64,000 bases of DNA from an uncultured Ruminobacter sp. (lineage in GTDB: Bacteria; Pseudomonadota; Gammaproteobacteria; Enterobacterales; Succinivibrionaceae), in NCBI GenBank assembly GCA_902764345.1, contig CACWVT010000004.1:17589-81588 (forward strand), given 5' to 3'. Each line of letters opens with the position of its first letter. Position 1 is the first letter of the stretch. Both the position numbers and the translations under genes were made by a program. The notes under the pieces were generated by a model. The model saw nothing but the letters and a program-made list of their open reading frames with translations, was not told the DNA's origin and searched no databases. Of the stretch, positions 39,901 through 48,761 are shown one piece after another.

Positions 39901-40048
39901 TCTGATACACGGAATTGTCCGTGGCCACCGCAAGTCTGCTCGAATATGAATATTCGATGTCGCCTTGGAAATTCTCGCTCTTTAATCTGCTGAAATAGTT
40001 AAGGTATACCGGATCGACACTGCTGTCAGGGTTTATCTTAGGAATCAT
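36983..40048 (-). CDS. ydiJ: YdiJ-type FAD/FeS 2-hydroxyacid dehydrogenase
   Basis: About 1021 residues, matching E. coli YdiJ (1018). An FAD_binding_4 domain (APRGGGTGTNGQ near 88; SNDSSGQGSLKYGKTS near 162) and the FAD-oxidase C domain fill the first 550 residues. A ferredoxin-like cluster site CLACKACASACPVK follows near 675. A GlpC-like CCG domain ends the protein (PVGCCGMAG near 950). YdiJ has been reported to oxidise D-2-hydroxyglutarate; the electron acceptor here is unknown. The ATG start aligns with E. coli; a GTG three codons upstream is possible. Confidence 0.93.
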   Translation of the reverse strand: MIPKINPDSSVDPVYLNYFSRLKSENFQGDIEYSYSSRLAVATDNSVYQRLPKGVIFPKNRDDVALAVKIAGEPEFAGIRFAPRGGGTGTNGQSLTDWLVMDMSRHMRGIRDLNVEGRTVFVESGVIKDYLNQQIKPHGLFFSPELSTSNRATFGGMISNDSSGQGSLKYGKTSQHVLTVEAVLLDGSAVTFGPVSGDALKAKMDQENMEGRIYRTVYGIAKNKREEILKTFPDLNRFLTGYDLKHVYDPETDTIDISRIICGAEGTLCFITGATVDLTPIPSYRSLVVIKYDSFDSALRHAPVLVEANALSVETVDSKVFNLAKQDIVWHSVKDLICEVPGRTMDGINIVEFAGWDNELEGGRMKALTDSLDKDLGASGNTRGIIGYQTCTELKDILAVYAMRKKAVGLLGNAEGDAKPIAFTEDTVVPPKHLADYIQEFRALLDSHNLTYGMFGHVDSGVLHVRPALDLCDPEQEKTLRTISDSVVALTAKYGGIMWGEHGRGFRSEYGPEFFGGLFEELRKVKAAFDPNNRINPGKICVPYGIDNEKLVSVDDTKRGFYDRQIPVDVRHSFRAAVSCNGNGLCFNFDKTAPMCPTYKLLGDRRQSPKGRAGLTREWLRLLQLAGTDILKEEQALNESGFSLGTLFAKLRNTMSAADRDDFSHEVRNVMDCCLACKACASACPVKVDVPDFRSRFLNLYFSRYLRPAGDLLVRNIEQTAPYMAKMPRLMNAVNGFAPVKFITKKLWGFVDVPVMSYPTFSTLVKSTDAEYLDLDKMIGISEQERCNYVILVQDAFTSAYDAPVIADFISLASKMGKKVLILPLKPNGKVMHIRGYMKAFAKTARSTADFYNKVYQLGIPMVGVDPAMTLCYRDEYRKILGDSRGDFVVQMTQEWLLDNLDALKKAEGADGIHEYYLMAHCTQKSLKPTTHADWTRIFGAAGLKLVPVPVGCCGMAGLYGHLKANVERSMQIYRENWAPVFRKYPLEYCLATGYSCREQVRRMEGKSVMHPLQVLNMYLK

Positions 40049-40283
40049 CTTCTGCACCGTATTTAAATAATCAGAAAGAATTAATGCGTATCCGGCAAAA
40101 CGGAACCGTCACGGACGTTTACCGGAGACAGATGGAGATATTTTCTCACTTTTATGATTAATTGCAATAAAAGCTTGAACTGCGTCATAAAAACATAAAT
40201 ACAAGGGAACACGGCAGATTCCTGCTTCCATCACAAATCTGCCGGAGGCAAGTGCCGTTTCACCGGGAATGAACGCTTACAGA

Positions 40284-40814
40284 TTACGGTCTGTACTCCG
40301 CAACATAAGGCAGCTCACGAAAGTGCTCGTCGTAATCCATGCCGTACCCCACGACAAAGACATCAGGAATTCTGAAAAGGGAGATATCCGGCGTAAAATC
40401 CGTCTTTCTGCGGTCAGGCTTGTCAAGAAGCGTGACCACGCTCAGTGACAGCGGATTCCTCTCCCTCAGCATTGAAGATACGCATTTCATTGTAAGTCCC
40501 GTATCCACAATATCCTCAACGATTATCACGTGGTAGCTGCTGATATCCTTTTTAAGATCCAGGACTATCCCGACCTGCCCCGTGGATCTGTCTCCGCTGT
40601 AGCTTTTTACGGACATGAAATCAATTTCGCACGGAATGCTGAGAGTCCTGCACAGATCTGCGGTAAAAATGAATGAACCGGTAAGAACACAGACAATAAG
40701 CAGAGGCTTTCCGGCATACTTCTCCGAAATCATTGCTCCGGTCTCCTGAATCTTTTTTCTGATATCCTCAGCTGAAATCAGCACCCTGCTAAGGTGTTCA
40801 CGGCTGTTATCCAT
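40284..40814 (-). CDS. hpt: Hypoxanthine phosphoribosyltransferase
   Basis: About 176 residues. It salvages hypoxanthine (and guanine) to IMP and GMP using PRPP. The PRPP motif is VIIVEDIVDTGLTMK and the substrate loop FMSVKSYSG. LLIVCVLTGSFIFTADL is the N-terminal landmark. The start MDNSREHL was chosen because AAGGAG lies nine bases before it; an upstream frame would add 21 unmatched residues. It is the closest functional stand-in for gpt, which sits near pepD and frsA in E. coli. Confidence 0.95.
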   Translation of the reverse strand: MDNSREHLSRVLISAEDIRKKIQETGAMISEKYAGKPLLIVCVLTGSFIFTADLCRTLSIPCEIDFMSVKSYSGDRSTGQVGIVLDLKKDISSYHVIIVEDIVDTGLTMKCVSSMLRERNPLSLSVVTLLDKPDRRKTDFTPDISLFRIPDVFVVGYGMDYDEHFRELPYVAEYRP

Positions 40815-40923
40815 AATCTGTCTCCTTAATTCCTGTGCCGGGACATCCTTTGCGCCCCCGGCAGTCCATACAGTCATTTTACATTTTTACGTTTCTTTTC
40901 GCAGGTATTCCGACAAAAAAAAC

Positions 40924-40962
40924 AAAAGGACATGACCCGCACATGCGAATCATGCCCTTTTT
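40924..40962 (-). terminator. asnA terminator
   Basis: AAAAGG-CATGA pairs with TCATG-CCTTTT, each arm with one mismatch. On the minus strand a long T-run follows. Confidence 0.75.
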
Positions 40963-40997
40963 CCGACGGCGCACCGCACCGTCATGCGTCATATCGG

Positions 40998-42035
40998 TTA
41001 AATGAGGTGCATGCCGAGCTTCTGGCATTCAGCTCTCATGTCTTCAGGCCAGATACTTGCCTGAATTTCACCGATATGGCCCTTGTGGAGAAGAACCATA
41101 CATAAACGGCTCTGACCGATACCGCCGCCGATGCTTAACGGTAATTCGCCGTTCAGGAGCTTCTTGTGGAAATAGAGTTCCTTTCTTTCCTCACAGCCTT
41201 CAAGCTTCAGCTGACGGAGAAGAGCATCCCTGTCAACTCGGATACCCATTGAAGAAAGCTCGAATGAGCGGTTGAGAATAGGATACCAAATAAGGATATC
41301 GCCGTTGAGGCCTGCCAGACCATTATCGCCTTCTGAACTCCAGTCATCGTAGTCAGGAGCGCGGCCGTCATGCTTTTCGCCGTTTGCGAGCTTGCCGCCG
41401 ATACCCATGAGGAATACGGCGCCGTACTTCTTACAAATTGCGTCTTCTCTTTCCTTCGGAGTCATGTCAGGATACATCTTCAAGAGATCCTCACTGTGAA
41501 TGAAGGTAATTTCTTCAGGAAGGAACGGCTTGAGTTCAGGATAGAACTCACATGTAAGATATTCGGTACGACGGATTGCTGAGTAGATGCGTCTTACGAC
41601 GGACTTCAGAAATTCAACGGTTCTCTGTTCCTTGGTGATAACTGCTTCCCAGTCCCACTGGTCAACGTAGAGTGAATGAAGGTTGTCGAGTTCTTCGTCA
41701 GCACGGATGGCGTTCATGTCGGTGTAAATGCCGTAGCCAGGTTCAATGCTGTATTCGGCAAGAGTCAGTCGCTTCCACTTTGCAAGTGAGTGAACAATTT
41801 CAGCCTTGGCATCCCCCAGATCCTTGATTGGGAAGGTTACAGCACGTTCAACACCATTTAAATCGTCATTGATACCCAGTCCCTTCATAACAAATAACGG
41901 TGCCGTAACGCGACGCAGACGTAATTCAGTTGAAAGATTCTGCTGGAAGAAATCCTTAATCTGCTTAATTCCCTGCTCTGTCTGTTTGAGGTTTAAAACT
42001 GCTTTGTAGTCCTGTGGCTTAATTAAGTTGCTCAT
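40998..42035 (-). CDS. asnA: Aspartate-ammonia ligase (AMP-forming asparagine synthetase A)
   Basis: The product has 345 residues. It makes asparagine from aspartate, ammonia and ATP, with a class II tRNA-synthetase-like fold. Landmarks are HSLAKWKRLTL, YVDQWDWEAV, FLMGIGGKLANGEKHDGRAP and ELPLSIGGGIGQSRLCM. The N terminus (LIKPQDYKAVLNLKQTEQ, then IKDFFQQNLS and RVTAPLFV) resembles the AsnA of Lactobacillales and Clostridia more than E. coli AsnA, which is 15 residues shorter. Transfer from gut Firmicutes is a fair inference. No Shine-Dalgarno site precedes the ATG; an upstream frame with a strong one overlaps it. Confidence 0.96.
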   Translation of the reverse strand: MSNLIKPQDYKAVLNLKQTEQGIKQIKDFFQQNLSTELRLRRVTAPLFVMKGLGINDDLNGVERAVTFPIKDLGDAKAEIVHSLAKWKRLTLAEYSIEPGYGIYTDMNAIRADEELDNLHSLYVDQWDWEAVITKEQRTVEFLKSVVRRIYSAIRRTEYLTCEFYPELKPFLPEEITFIHSEDLLKMYPDMTPKEREDAICKKYGAVFLMGIGGKLANGEKHDGRAPDYDDWSSEGDNGLAGLNGDILIWYPILNRSFELSSMGIRVDRDALLRQLKLEGCEERKELYFHKKLLNGELPLSIGGGIGQSRLCMVLLHKGHIGEIQASIWPEDMRAECQKLGMHLI

Positions 42036-42129
42036 AATTGATAGTGGCGTTCATACACGTACAACAACAATCGTGTCGAGTACCAGACTCCTCTTGTAAT
42101 GGTGAAACGATAAACACAAAAAACTGCAC
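42019..42129 (-). CDS. Upstream ORF overlapping the asnA start (36 aa)
   Basis: A GTG at 42129 has GGGAGGA seven bases before it, one of the best ribosome sites in the window. The frame codes for about 36 residues including CCCTC and ends 17 bases inside asnA in another reading frame. asnA itself has no visible ribosome site. The arrangement suggests translational coupling or a leader peptide. No homology is recognised. Confidence 0.45.
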   Translation of the reverse strand: MQFFVFIVSPLQEESGTRHDCCCTCMNATINYEQLN

Positions 42130-42448
42130 GCCTGAATCCTCCCTGAGTCAGTCTGTAAAGTCCTGCTTCACACTACATCGCTCATCATCAGCCGGTCAGC
42201 AGAGTCATTTCCAAAACAACTCTTCAGTTAAGTTTATGCATAAGATAAACTTTTTTTTACATAAATTCCATAGAATTTAGTCATAAAACACGAAGTTTTT
42301 ACTTATATTTCCCACCGCTGCTGACAGCTCCGCATTCCGTTCAAAAACTTCAAACCTCCCGGAATGGCAAAACCTCCCCGACGTCCGGCAGTTCACTGTT
42401 TTCATATCCCGATACGGCAACGTTTTACGGGGAAATATATTCAAATAA
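42130..42448. other. Intergenic between asnA and the mks operon
   Basis: The asnA promoter should lie here on the minus strand. A palindromic GTTTAT...ATAAAC element around TTATGCATAA is at 42230-42250, next to a run of Ts. No gene is supported; an 89-codon minus-strand frame at 42277-42546 has no family features. Confidence 0.4.
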
Positions 42449-42457
42449 TGGTATAAT
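42449..42457 (+). promoter_or_regulatory. Extended -10 promoter ahead of the mks operon
   Basis: TGGTATAAT is a full extended -10 element. No good -35 is seen. It would give mksB a leader of nearly 290 nt, which contains an AAAACATG/CATGTTTT inverted repeat (about 42595-42632). Confidence 0.45.
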
Positions 42458-42751
42458 GCATAGCCATTGAACAGTAACCCGGTCATGAAAAAGCAGCCTG
42501 TGAAGCACAGCAGACGGACGTTTTCAGAGAAAACTGAAAATAACAATGCAATAACCGTTCCATCATGTTTTACTTTTTACGAATAAAGCATAAAAAAACA
42601 TGAATTTACCACCCAGGGCATGTTTTATCCGGTTCAGATGCCCTGCACCGGAACGATTAGAAAAAACATTCTGACCGGAATGCACAAAAAAAGTGAATTT
42701 AAGCACCATGATTGACGGTGCACCGAAATAAACCATAGGAACAGGGTCATA

Positions 42752-45700
42752 ATGACAGACAAATCACCGTTACAGAAACAGAGTGCCGGACTCAGCCGGC
42801 TCATTCTGGTGAATTCTTATATTGCCTCAGGAAACGGCATCTACGAATTCGACTTTTCCAGACACACCCAGATAAACGGAGCCAACGGTTCCGGCAAGAC
42901 CAGTCTGCTCAACCTCATTCCATTCTTCTACGGGCTCGAACCGGGCAGAATAACTAGCATAAGCTCAGTGCGCAAAAGCTTTGCCGGATTCTATCTGCCG
43001 AAATCCGACAGCAGTCTGGTGTTTGAATACGTAACCCATAACGGCACCATGGCTCACGTGGTTGTAAGCAATGCCTCCAATAACCAGGGCAATACCTCCG
43101 TAAGCTACGGCTTTGTTCCCGCACCGTTCGACACCATGCAGTACATTATTCAGGACGGCATCAACGGCAGATTCAGACCAAAAACCTGGATGGAATACAG
43201 GGACACCTTAAAAAAGAACGGCATAAAGCCTGAAAAAATCATCTATTCCGTTGACTACTATCGCTCCGTAATCCAGAACATTCCAATGGGCGATAACGCC
43301 ACACTGAGAAAGAGATATGCCCTGTGCGGCGGACGCTGCCAGCTGCGCTACGTGGCCAACATAGTGCACAGCATCATCACCGGCAACATCAGCTTTGAAA
43401 ACATCAAGCTGCTGCTCACTGACATTCTCAAACAGGAACACCGCACGCCGGATCTGCAGATAAGGGAGCAGGAACTCACAAAATGGTGCAGCGACACCAG
43501 AGCCTTTAGGGAAATCAGCGAGCTCACACCTAACCTGCAGCACATTCTTGAGCTTTCCCATGTTATCTCCGGAGGTCGTGACGCCCTCATCTCCGGATAC
43601 GCAGACCTTCTGTGGTATCAGAACGAAAACGACGACAGCCTTGAAGGACTCGTAAAGCAGAGGGATTCGGAAAGCGAAAGCTACGGCAACTTCAAACAGG
43701 CGACAGAGGCCGCCCTCTCAGAACTCAGATCTGCAAGGGATGCGGCAGAAGAAAAGATGTCACGACAGAAGAAGCTTCTCGACAACATGGAAGAGGAGAG
43801 AGAAAAGTTTGCCGATGCGGAAGCTGACAAATGGCGCGAGAAATACCATAACCGTTCCATCATTGAAGGCTTTATCGAAAACAAGAAGAAGCAGCTTGCA
43901 ACCCTGAGCGAGGGCTATAGCTTCATTGAGAACGAGTATGCCTCCACCAAGGCCTCGCTACTCAGCAAAAACAGGGAGGATCGTGCACCGGTTGAAGCAG
44001 TTCTTCATAAGTATGAGCTTGAGGAAAACCGTCTGCTGGCTGAAGAGGAACGTTCATATCAGGCACAGCGCACCCAGATAAAGGAACAGGAAATCAGACG
44101 CAAGCACGAGCTGGACCTTGAAATCTCCGCCAGAAAGAATGCCAGACAGACACTTGAAAACGAAAAGAGCATGTTCATCGTACCGCCTGAACTGCAGCAG
44201 CAGCTTGAGGAAACCGACATAAAACTCGAGGAAGCACGTGCTGGCAACGGCAGACTTCAGAAAACCATCATGGAGCTTACCGCAAAGCAGCATCAAGCCG
44301 AAGCCAGATCAGCCCAGATATCCCTTCAGTACGTACAGATGCAGAATCAGCTCACGGCGGCCACTGCAAAGTTTAAGGAACTTTCCCGCAAGCTCAGTGC
44401 CGACGAAGGAATGCTCACCGGCTTTCTGAACGAGTACATGCCTGACTGGAGACAGACCGTAGGCAAGGTTATCCGGGAGGATCTGCTGGAAAGAACGGAT
44501 CTGTCACCAAAAATCATGTCCGACACCATGATTTCCTCCGTTCCTGAAAACGGAGATTCCGTGGAGAATGAAAACGAAAAAGAACGGAGAAGCAGCTACA
44601 TTCTCATCGACAGTCTCCGCCTTGACATCAGAAACGTGGACGAAACCCAGAAGGACACCTCAGAGCTGGAAGCGGAATGCCGCACTGCGGGAGAACACTG
44701 CGAAAAGCTCACCGCAGGAATCGCTGAGCTCGACAGGGAACAGACCTTACTGGCCTCCGAAATTTCTGAATGCCGGAATGAAATCAACATGGCCCGCAGC
44801 CGTCTGATAAGCGATGCCGCCATCAGTGAGCTCAACGAGAAAAAGAAATCCGTAAAAGAATGCATCAGCCAGACCCGCATAAGCAGGGATACCGAGCTTT
44901 CCGGCAGAATATCCGAAACAGCCAGAGAGCTTAAGAAGCTGGAGGACGAGCTTAAGAAGCATCACGAGAAATATGTTGAGCTTCTTGAGAACAGCGATAC
45001 CGATCATCTTGCCAACAAGAGTGACATCGAAAGCCGTTACGGCGAACTCAAGGAAGCGCAGATGAACATTCTCAAGTCAATAGACGACGAGTTTGCCGAG
45101 CAGATCAAGACACTTAACGAGCTCAAGAAATCCAAGCTCAGCAGTCAGAACATTGATCCGAAGATCATAGACAGAATTCACGAAGAATGCGAGGCCTACG
45201 AAAAGGAACTTCGCGAGCTTAACGCAAAGAGCGGACTTGTAAGCGAATATGAACTGTGGCTGAGCGGCAACGGCGCCCGCATCAATGACGAGCGAAGTCT
45301 GCTCACCGAGCTTGAAAGAAAGCTGCAGGACGCAACCGAACAGCTCTCATCAAGCATAAAGGAACACGAACGCACGGCAAAGGACTTTGAAAAGAACATT
45401 GCTGCGCTTAATGATGAAATCCGCAGCCGTGAAACTGTTCAGAAAAACATAAGAAACTGTCTGAACGATCTTGAAGCAGAAAACATTACCGCTCCGGGTA
45501 CTTCGGTAAAGCCTGCCGTAAGCGTCAGCAGCGTGCTCTATGACACTGCATCGGGCATCACGGAATACCGCCGTGCCGTCCGCGGACTGAATGACGAGTT
45601 AGGTCTTTTGGATTCCAGAATGTCTTCCCACCGGGCAACGTCAATCTACGGCATGTGGAACGAGGCCCGTGAACGTAGCAGGGAAAGTCACGTTTTCTCC

Positions 45701-46525
45701 GGTAATGAAACACCGAACCAGCAGGAGCTCATTCTGAAGACCATTGCCGCAAAAACCCTTTATACCGGCATTCTGCCGGAGCAGAAGAAAATGCTGCTTC
45801 TTCAGGAAAAGAACTTCTCACACATGATAAGCCAGTACTATCACTACCTTAAGGAGTTCGACAACCGCATTCAAGGCTTCAGCGGCAGAATTTCGGAAAT
45901 AGTCACCCGCAACCTGCAGTTTGAAGCCTTCGAGTCATTTAACATTGAGCTCGAAACCTGTATCAAACAGATTGCCAGCTGGGATCTCATCGAAAGCATT
46001 GCGGACAGTTACGAAAACCGCTTCAGACTCACCGGCGACTACGATCTGCCTGACGAGACGTTCGTGAACAATCTTGACAGTCTTGCCGGCAAGTTCGTGA
46101 ACGGACAGCTCAAGAACGAGGTAAGCGAACTCTTCAACATCGTGTTCAAGGTTACCGAAAACGGCAAGGAAAAGACAGCAAAGACAGCAAAGAACCTCAA
46201 GGATCTGAGCTCAAACGGTCTTACCTTCCTGCTTATCTGTGCGCTCTACATAAGTCTTATCCATCTGTCCAGAGAAGGTCAGGACGTGGTCATTCACTGG
46301 CCGGTTGACGAAATGAGCAAGCTGTCCAACAGAAACATTCACATTCTGCTGCAGGTAATGAACAGAAACAGAATAGCCATGGTTTCGGCGGCCCCGGATC
46401 TCAGTACCTCCATCGCCTCCGAATTCAGAAGCATCTACCGCATAGCACGTGACGGCGTGTACGTGAATGCGGAAGCCGTAAACCCTATCGGCGAGGCCAT
46501 TACACGCAGACTGCTGGAATCATAA
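42752..46525 (+). CDS. mksB: MksB/JetC-type SMC-like condensin ATPase
   Basis: The product has 1257 residues. The N-terminal head carries Walker A GANGSGKTSLLNLIPFFYG near residue 43. A very long coiled coil occupies roughly 290-930, rich in Glu, Lys and Leu heptads. The C-terminal head has a signature-like LKDLSSNGLTFLLICAL near 1150 and a Walker B VVIHWPVDEMSKLSN near 1180. This layout belongs to the MukB/MksB/JetC group that organises chromosomes or, in Wadjet, cleaves plasmids. It is shorter than MukB (about 1486). It is followed by MksE- and MksF-like genes, which fixes the assignment. The head sequence is MksB-like, not MukB-like. Confidence 0.88.
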   Translation: MTDKSPLQKQSAGLSRLILVNSYIASGNGIYEFDFSRHTQINGANGSGKTSLLNLIPFFYGLEPGRITSISSVRKSFAGFYLPKSDSSLVFEYVTHNGTMAHVVVSNASNNQGNTSVSYGFVPAPFDTMQYIIQDGINGRFRPKTWMEYRDTLKKNGIKPEKIIYSVDYYRSVIQNIPMGDNATLRKRYALCGGRCQLRYVANIVHSIITGNISFENIKLLLTDILKQEHRTPDLQIREQELTKWCSDTRAFREISELTPNLQHILELSHVISGGRDALISGYADLLWYQNENDDSLEGLVKQRDSESESYGNFKQATEAALSELRSARDAAEEKMSRQKKLLDNMEEEREKFADAEADKWREKYHNRSIIEGFIENKKKQLATLSEGYSFIENEYASTKASLLSKNREDRAPVEAVLHKYELEENRLLAEEERSYQAQRTQIKEQEIRRKHELDLEISARKNARQTLENEKSMFIVPPELQQQLEETDIKLEEARAGNGRLQKTIMELTAKQHQAEARSAQISLQYVQMQNQLTAATAKFKELSRKLSADEGMLTGFLNEYMPDWRQTVGKVIREDLLERTDLSPKIMSDTMISSVPENGDSVENENEKERRSSYILIDSLRLDIRNVDETQKDTSELEAECRTAGEHCEKLTAGIAELDREQTLLASEISECRNEINMARSRLISDAAISELNEKKKSVKECISQTRISRDTELSGRISETARELKKLEDELKKHHEKYVELLENSDTDHLANKSDIESRYGELKEAQMNILKSIDDEFAEQIKTLNELKKSKLSSQNIDPKIIDRIHEECEAYEKELRELNAKSGLVSEYELWLSGNGARINDERSLLTELERKLQDATEQLSSSIKEHERTAKDFEKNIAALNDEIRSRETVQKNIRNCLNDLEAENITAPGTSVKPAVSVSSVLYDTASGITEYRRAVRGLNDELGLLDSRMSSHRATSIYGMWNEARERSRESHVFSGNETPNQQELILKTIAAKTLYTGILPEQKKMLLLQEKNFSHMISQYYHYLKEFDNRIQGFSGRISEIVTRNLQFEAFESFNIELETCIKQIASWDLIESIADSYENRFRLTGDYDLPDETFVNNLDSLAGKFVNGQLKNEVSELFNIVFKVTENGKEKTAKTAKNLKDLSSNGLTFLLICALYISLIHLSREGQDVVIHWPVDEMSKLSNRNIHILLQVMNRNRIAMVSAAPDLSTSIASEFRSIYRIARDGVYVNAEAVNPIGEAITRRLLES

Positions 46526-46545
46526 GGTCACCGAGGAGAACAAAC

Positions 46546-47187
46546 ATGAGTATCAGAGAAACAACCGAAATGCTTCTTTCCGGCAGATTCATCTGTTCGG
46601 TCACGGCTCCTGAGGCCTTTAACGATCTGAATAATCCGGAAACGCATGAAACGATTGGAGCCCTGCTCCGTCCGCTCAACCGCAAGATAAGCCGTACGCG
46701 TGGCGGCAACGCATTTTATGCCTCATGGATAAGTCTTGAGGCAAACTCCGACCGTGACGCCGTAACCCGTGAGTTTGATGCCGTCCGCAACCAGCTGCGT
46801 CCGGTCATAACCTTCGTGCTTGAGCTTATGGACTGCGATCTGCGTGATCATCCGCTGAACGTGGGCGACATCGTTTCCGAAGCGGAAATCGTCACCATTC
46901 TTGAGAACAACACCTTCCTTAATGAAAGAAACACGGCCCTGCTGCGACTTTTAAATTCAAAGCACACCAATTCTCCGGTTCCCGTGCAGGTCAGAACAGT
47001 TTTTGACAGCATGAAGAAATTCGGGATCATTGCCGAAACCATAGAGGGCAGCAGACGGTTCCAGTTCACCGGCAAGCTTGAGTACATCTACGAGGTACTG
47101 GAATTCATAAACAGCCGCGAGCAGATTCTGGAAAAGAATGCCGAAGAACAGAGCTTGGCCGTACAGGGAGACGTGTTCAATGGCTAA
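46546..47187 (+). CDS. mksE: MksE-like condensin accessory subunit (KITE winged helix)
   Basis: The product has 213 residues. The opening LLSGRFICSVTAPEAFNDLN and GGNAFYASWISLE match the MksE pattern (L-x-G-x-F-I-C ... FY). KITE subunits bind the kleisin as dimers and regulate the ATPase and DNA binding. GAGGAG lies nine bases upstream of the start, and the gene follows mksB by 20 bp. It overlaps mksF by 8 bp, so stoichiometric coupled expression is likely. Confidence 0.85.
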   Translation: MSIRETTEMLLSGRFICSVTAPEAFNDLNNPETHETIGALLRPLNRKISRTRGGNAFYASWISLEANSDRDAVTREFDAVRNQLRPVITFVLELMDCDLRDHPLNVGDIVSEAEIVTILENNTFLNERNTALLRLLNSKHTNSPVPVQVRTVFDSMKKFGIIAETIEGSRRFQFTGKLEYIYEVLEFINSREQILEKNAEEQSLAVQGDVFNG

Positions 47188-48469
47188 CGTTAATCAGAAG
47201 GCCGGAGGAACAGACCTCATCAGGAATTTCCTCAGAACCCTGAATCAGGGGGCTGAGCTTATTACCGCGGCATACGCCGGAAATCTTGAGGAGATTCCCG
47301 AGGAGCAGGAAAACACCTTCGCCAGACTCAGGGGACAGAGAGTGCTCATGCGGGCAGGCGGCCGCTACAGACTCAATCCTAACCTTACCTCCATGCTCAA
47401 TTATCTGCTGTCCCATAACAGCTCACGCCACATAGAGATTGACCTCATATCAAGGCTCAGAACACTGGACCGCATCGTTGCGGAATATCTTGAGCACAGA
47501 CAGTCAGGTGAATTCGCACTGGCAGAGGAAACACTATCCGATATTGAGCAGATGACCTTTGACATCACCTTCACGGCTCAGGATGCGGTATACGGCCTTG
47601 CCAACAGAATCCAGACCCAATTCGGCTTTGTCCGCAGCATAAGGGACAAAATCAGCGAAAATGAGGCCGCCATCAGCACCGCCACAAAACTCGTGGACAA
47701 TTTCACGGCCTTCACCTTTACCCACATGATGGATCTGGTAAGACAGGACACACCGGACAGTCCGCTGTACGGCATCCTCTGTTCCGGACTCCTTAACGAA
47801 CTGGCAAAATGCCAGAGCGATCTCAACGTAATCCTGATTCAGCTCCGTGAAATGCTTGCCACCTTCAGAAGCGAGGTTCACAAGACCAATATCCTCAAGG
47901 CTTTTCACGAGCATTATGCAAACAATCCTGATTACAGGCCGCGTAACTATGCGGACTGTGAAATGCCACATGAACTGTTCTGCAGGTCCTCAGCCCTGCC
48001 GATGGAAACCAGAAGCCATGCCGACATGCTTCCGGACAGCGAAAAATATAATGACACGCTGGCCGAGATAGTTAAGAACCTGAGCAGAAACGAAGCCGAA
48101 AACCTTGAAAATCCGAAGACGCTTGCAAGCTCTGACGGTCTCGAACAGGCTCCTGAAATAAAATCGGAAGCCATTGTGCTGGATGACATCACGGAAGATC
48201 TCACCACCCTATTCCGTCAGTGCATCAAATCCGCTGAACCGGTAAGCGCCACCGAATTTTTAAGAGAACAGGGACTCGGTCATACCCATTCACACTGGCT
48301 GTTTGCCGTAGGTGCGTTCTATGAGGACATGCCTCCGGAAAACAGGAAGTATTTTGAATGCCGCTTCATCGGCCACAGCCAGTATCACGAGATACTGGGC
48401 GAACTCGGAGAGTATCAGATAGGAAACAGGATTCTGGAGGACATCGTGATAAGCACAAAGGGACTTTAA
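47180..48469 (+). CDS. mksF: MksF-like kleisin subunit
   Basis: The product has about 429 residues. The N-terminal winged-helix region is followed by a helical section (about 90-240), then an acidic linker (270-340), and a C-terminal winged-helix-like part, the layout of a kleisin. Sequence similarity to known MksF is weaker than for MksB and MksE, so the call leans on context. The ATG at 47180 lies inside the end of mksE; an upstream in-frame ATG at 47138 would overlap mksE by 50 bases and is less likely. No MksG/JetD nuclease gene follows. Confidence 0.75.
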   Translation: MANVNQKAGGTDLIRNFLRTLNQGAELITAAYAGNLEEIPEEQENTFARLRGQRVLMRAGGRYRLNPNLTSMLNYLLSHNSSRHIEIDLISRLRTLDRIVAEYLEHRQSGEFALAEETLSDIEQMTFDITFTAQDAVYGLANRIQTQFGFVRSIRDKISENEAAISTATKLVDNFTAFTFTHMMDLVRQDTPDSPLYGILCSGLLNELAKCQSDLNVILIQLREMLATFRSEVHKTNILKAFHEHYANNPDYRPRNYADCEMPHELFCRSSALPMETRSHADMLPDSEKYNDTLAEIVKNLSRNEAENLENPKTLASSDGLEQAPEIKSEAIVLDDITEDLTTLFRQCIKSAEPVSATEFLREQGLGHTHSHWLFAVGAFYEDMPPENRKYFECRFIGHSQYHEILGELGEYQIGNRILEDIVISTKGL

Positions 48470-48761
48470 CATCTGCCGAGCCTGAAGAATAAAAAAATAT
48501 CCTCAGATACCGCAGTCATGACAATTATTCCCCGCTATCGGCATAAAACCTGTGAAATAAGGAATAAGAATGTCATAATATGAAGGCCCTGTTTTGGCAG
48601 AAAGACTGATAAGCATGCCTTAACAATTGAGACGGCTGATTATCAGACCGGCCCGGATTCCACTATCGGCTGGTACCCGGAAACCACGCTATGTATAAGG
48701 CCGATCAGATAAATACTAAATACCGCAATTTATTATTACAACCGGAACATTTATAAACAAA
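48470..48761. other. Intergenic between mksF and the sulfatase gene
   Basis: No gene or strong terminator is seen. A weak ATCGGC/GCCGAT pairing lies around 48665-48705. Confidence 0.3.

Noticed and set aside
42277-42546. 89-codon minus-strand frame between asnA and mksB
   Set aside because: Composition is that of AT-rich non-coding DNA; it is antisense to the mks promoter.
42485-42586. 33-codon frame downstream of the mks extended -10
   Set aside because: No Shine-Dalgarno site and no sign of selection; kept only as a leader possibility.
42752-48469. Wadjet (JetABCD) plasmid-defence system
   Set aside because: The JetD/MksG TOPRIM nuclease is absent and the gene order is not that of Wadjet; a condensin role is more likely.
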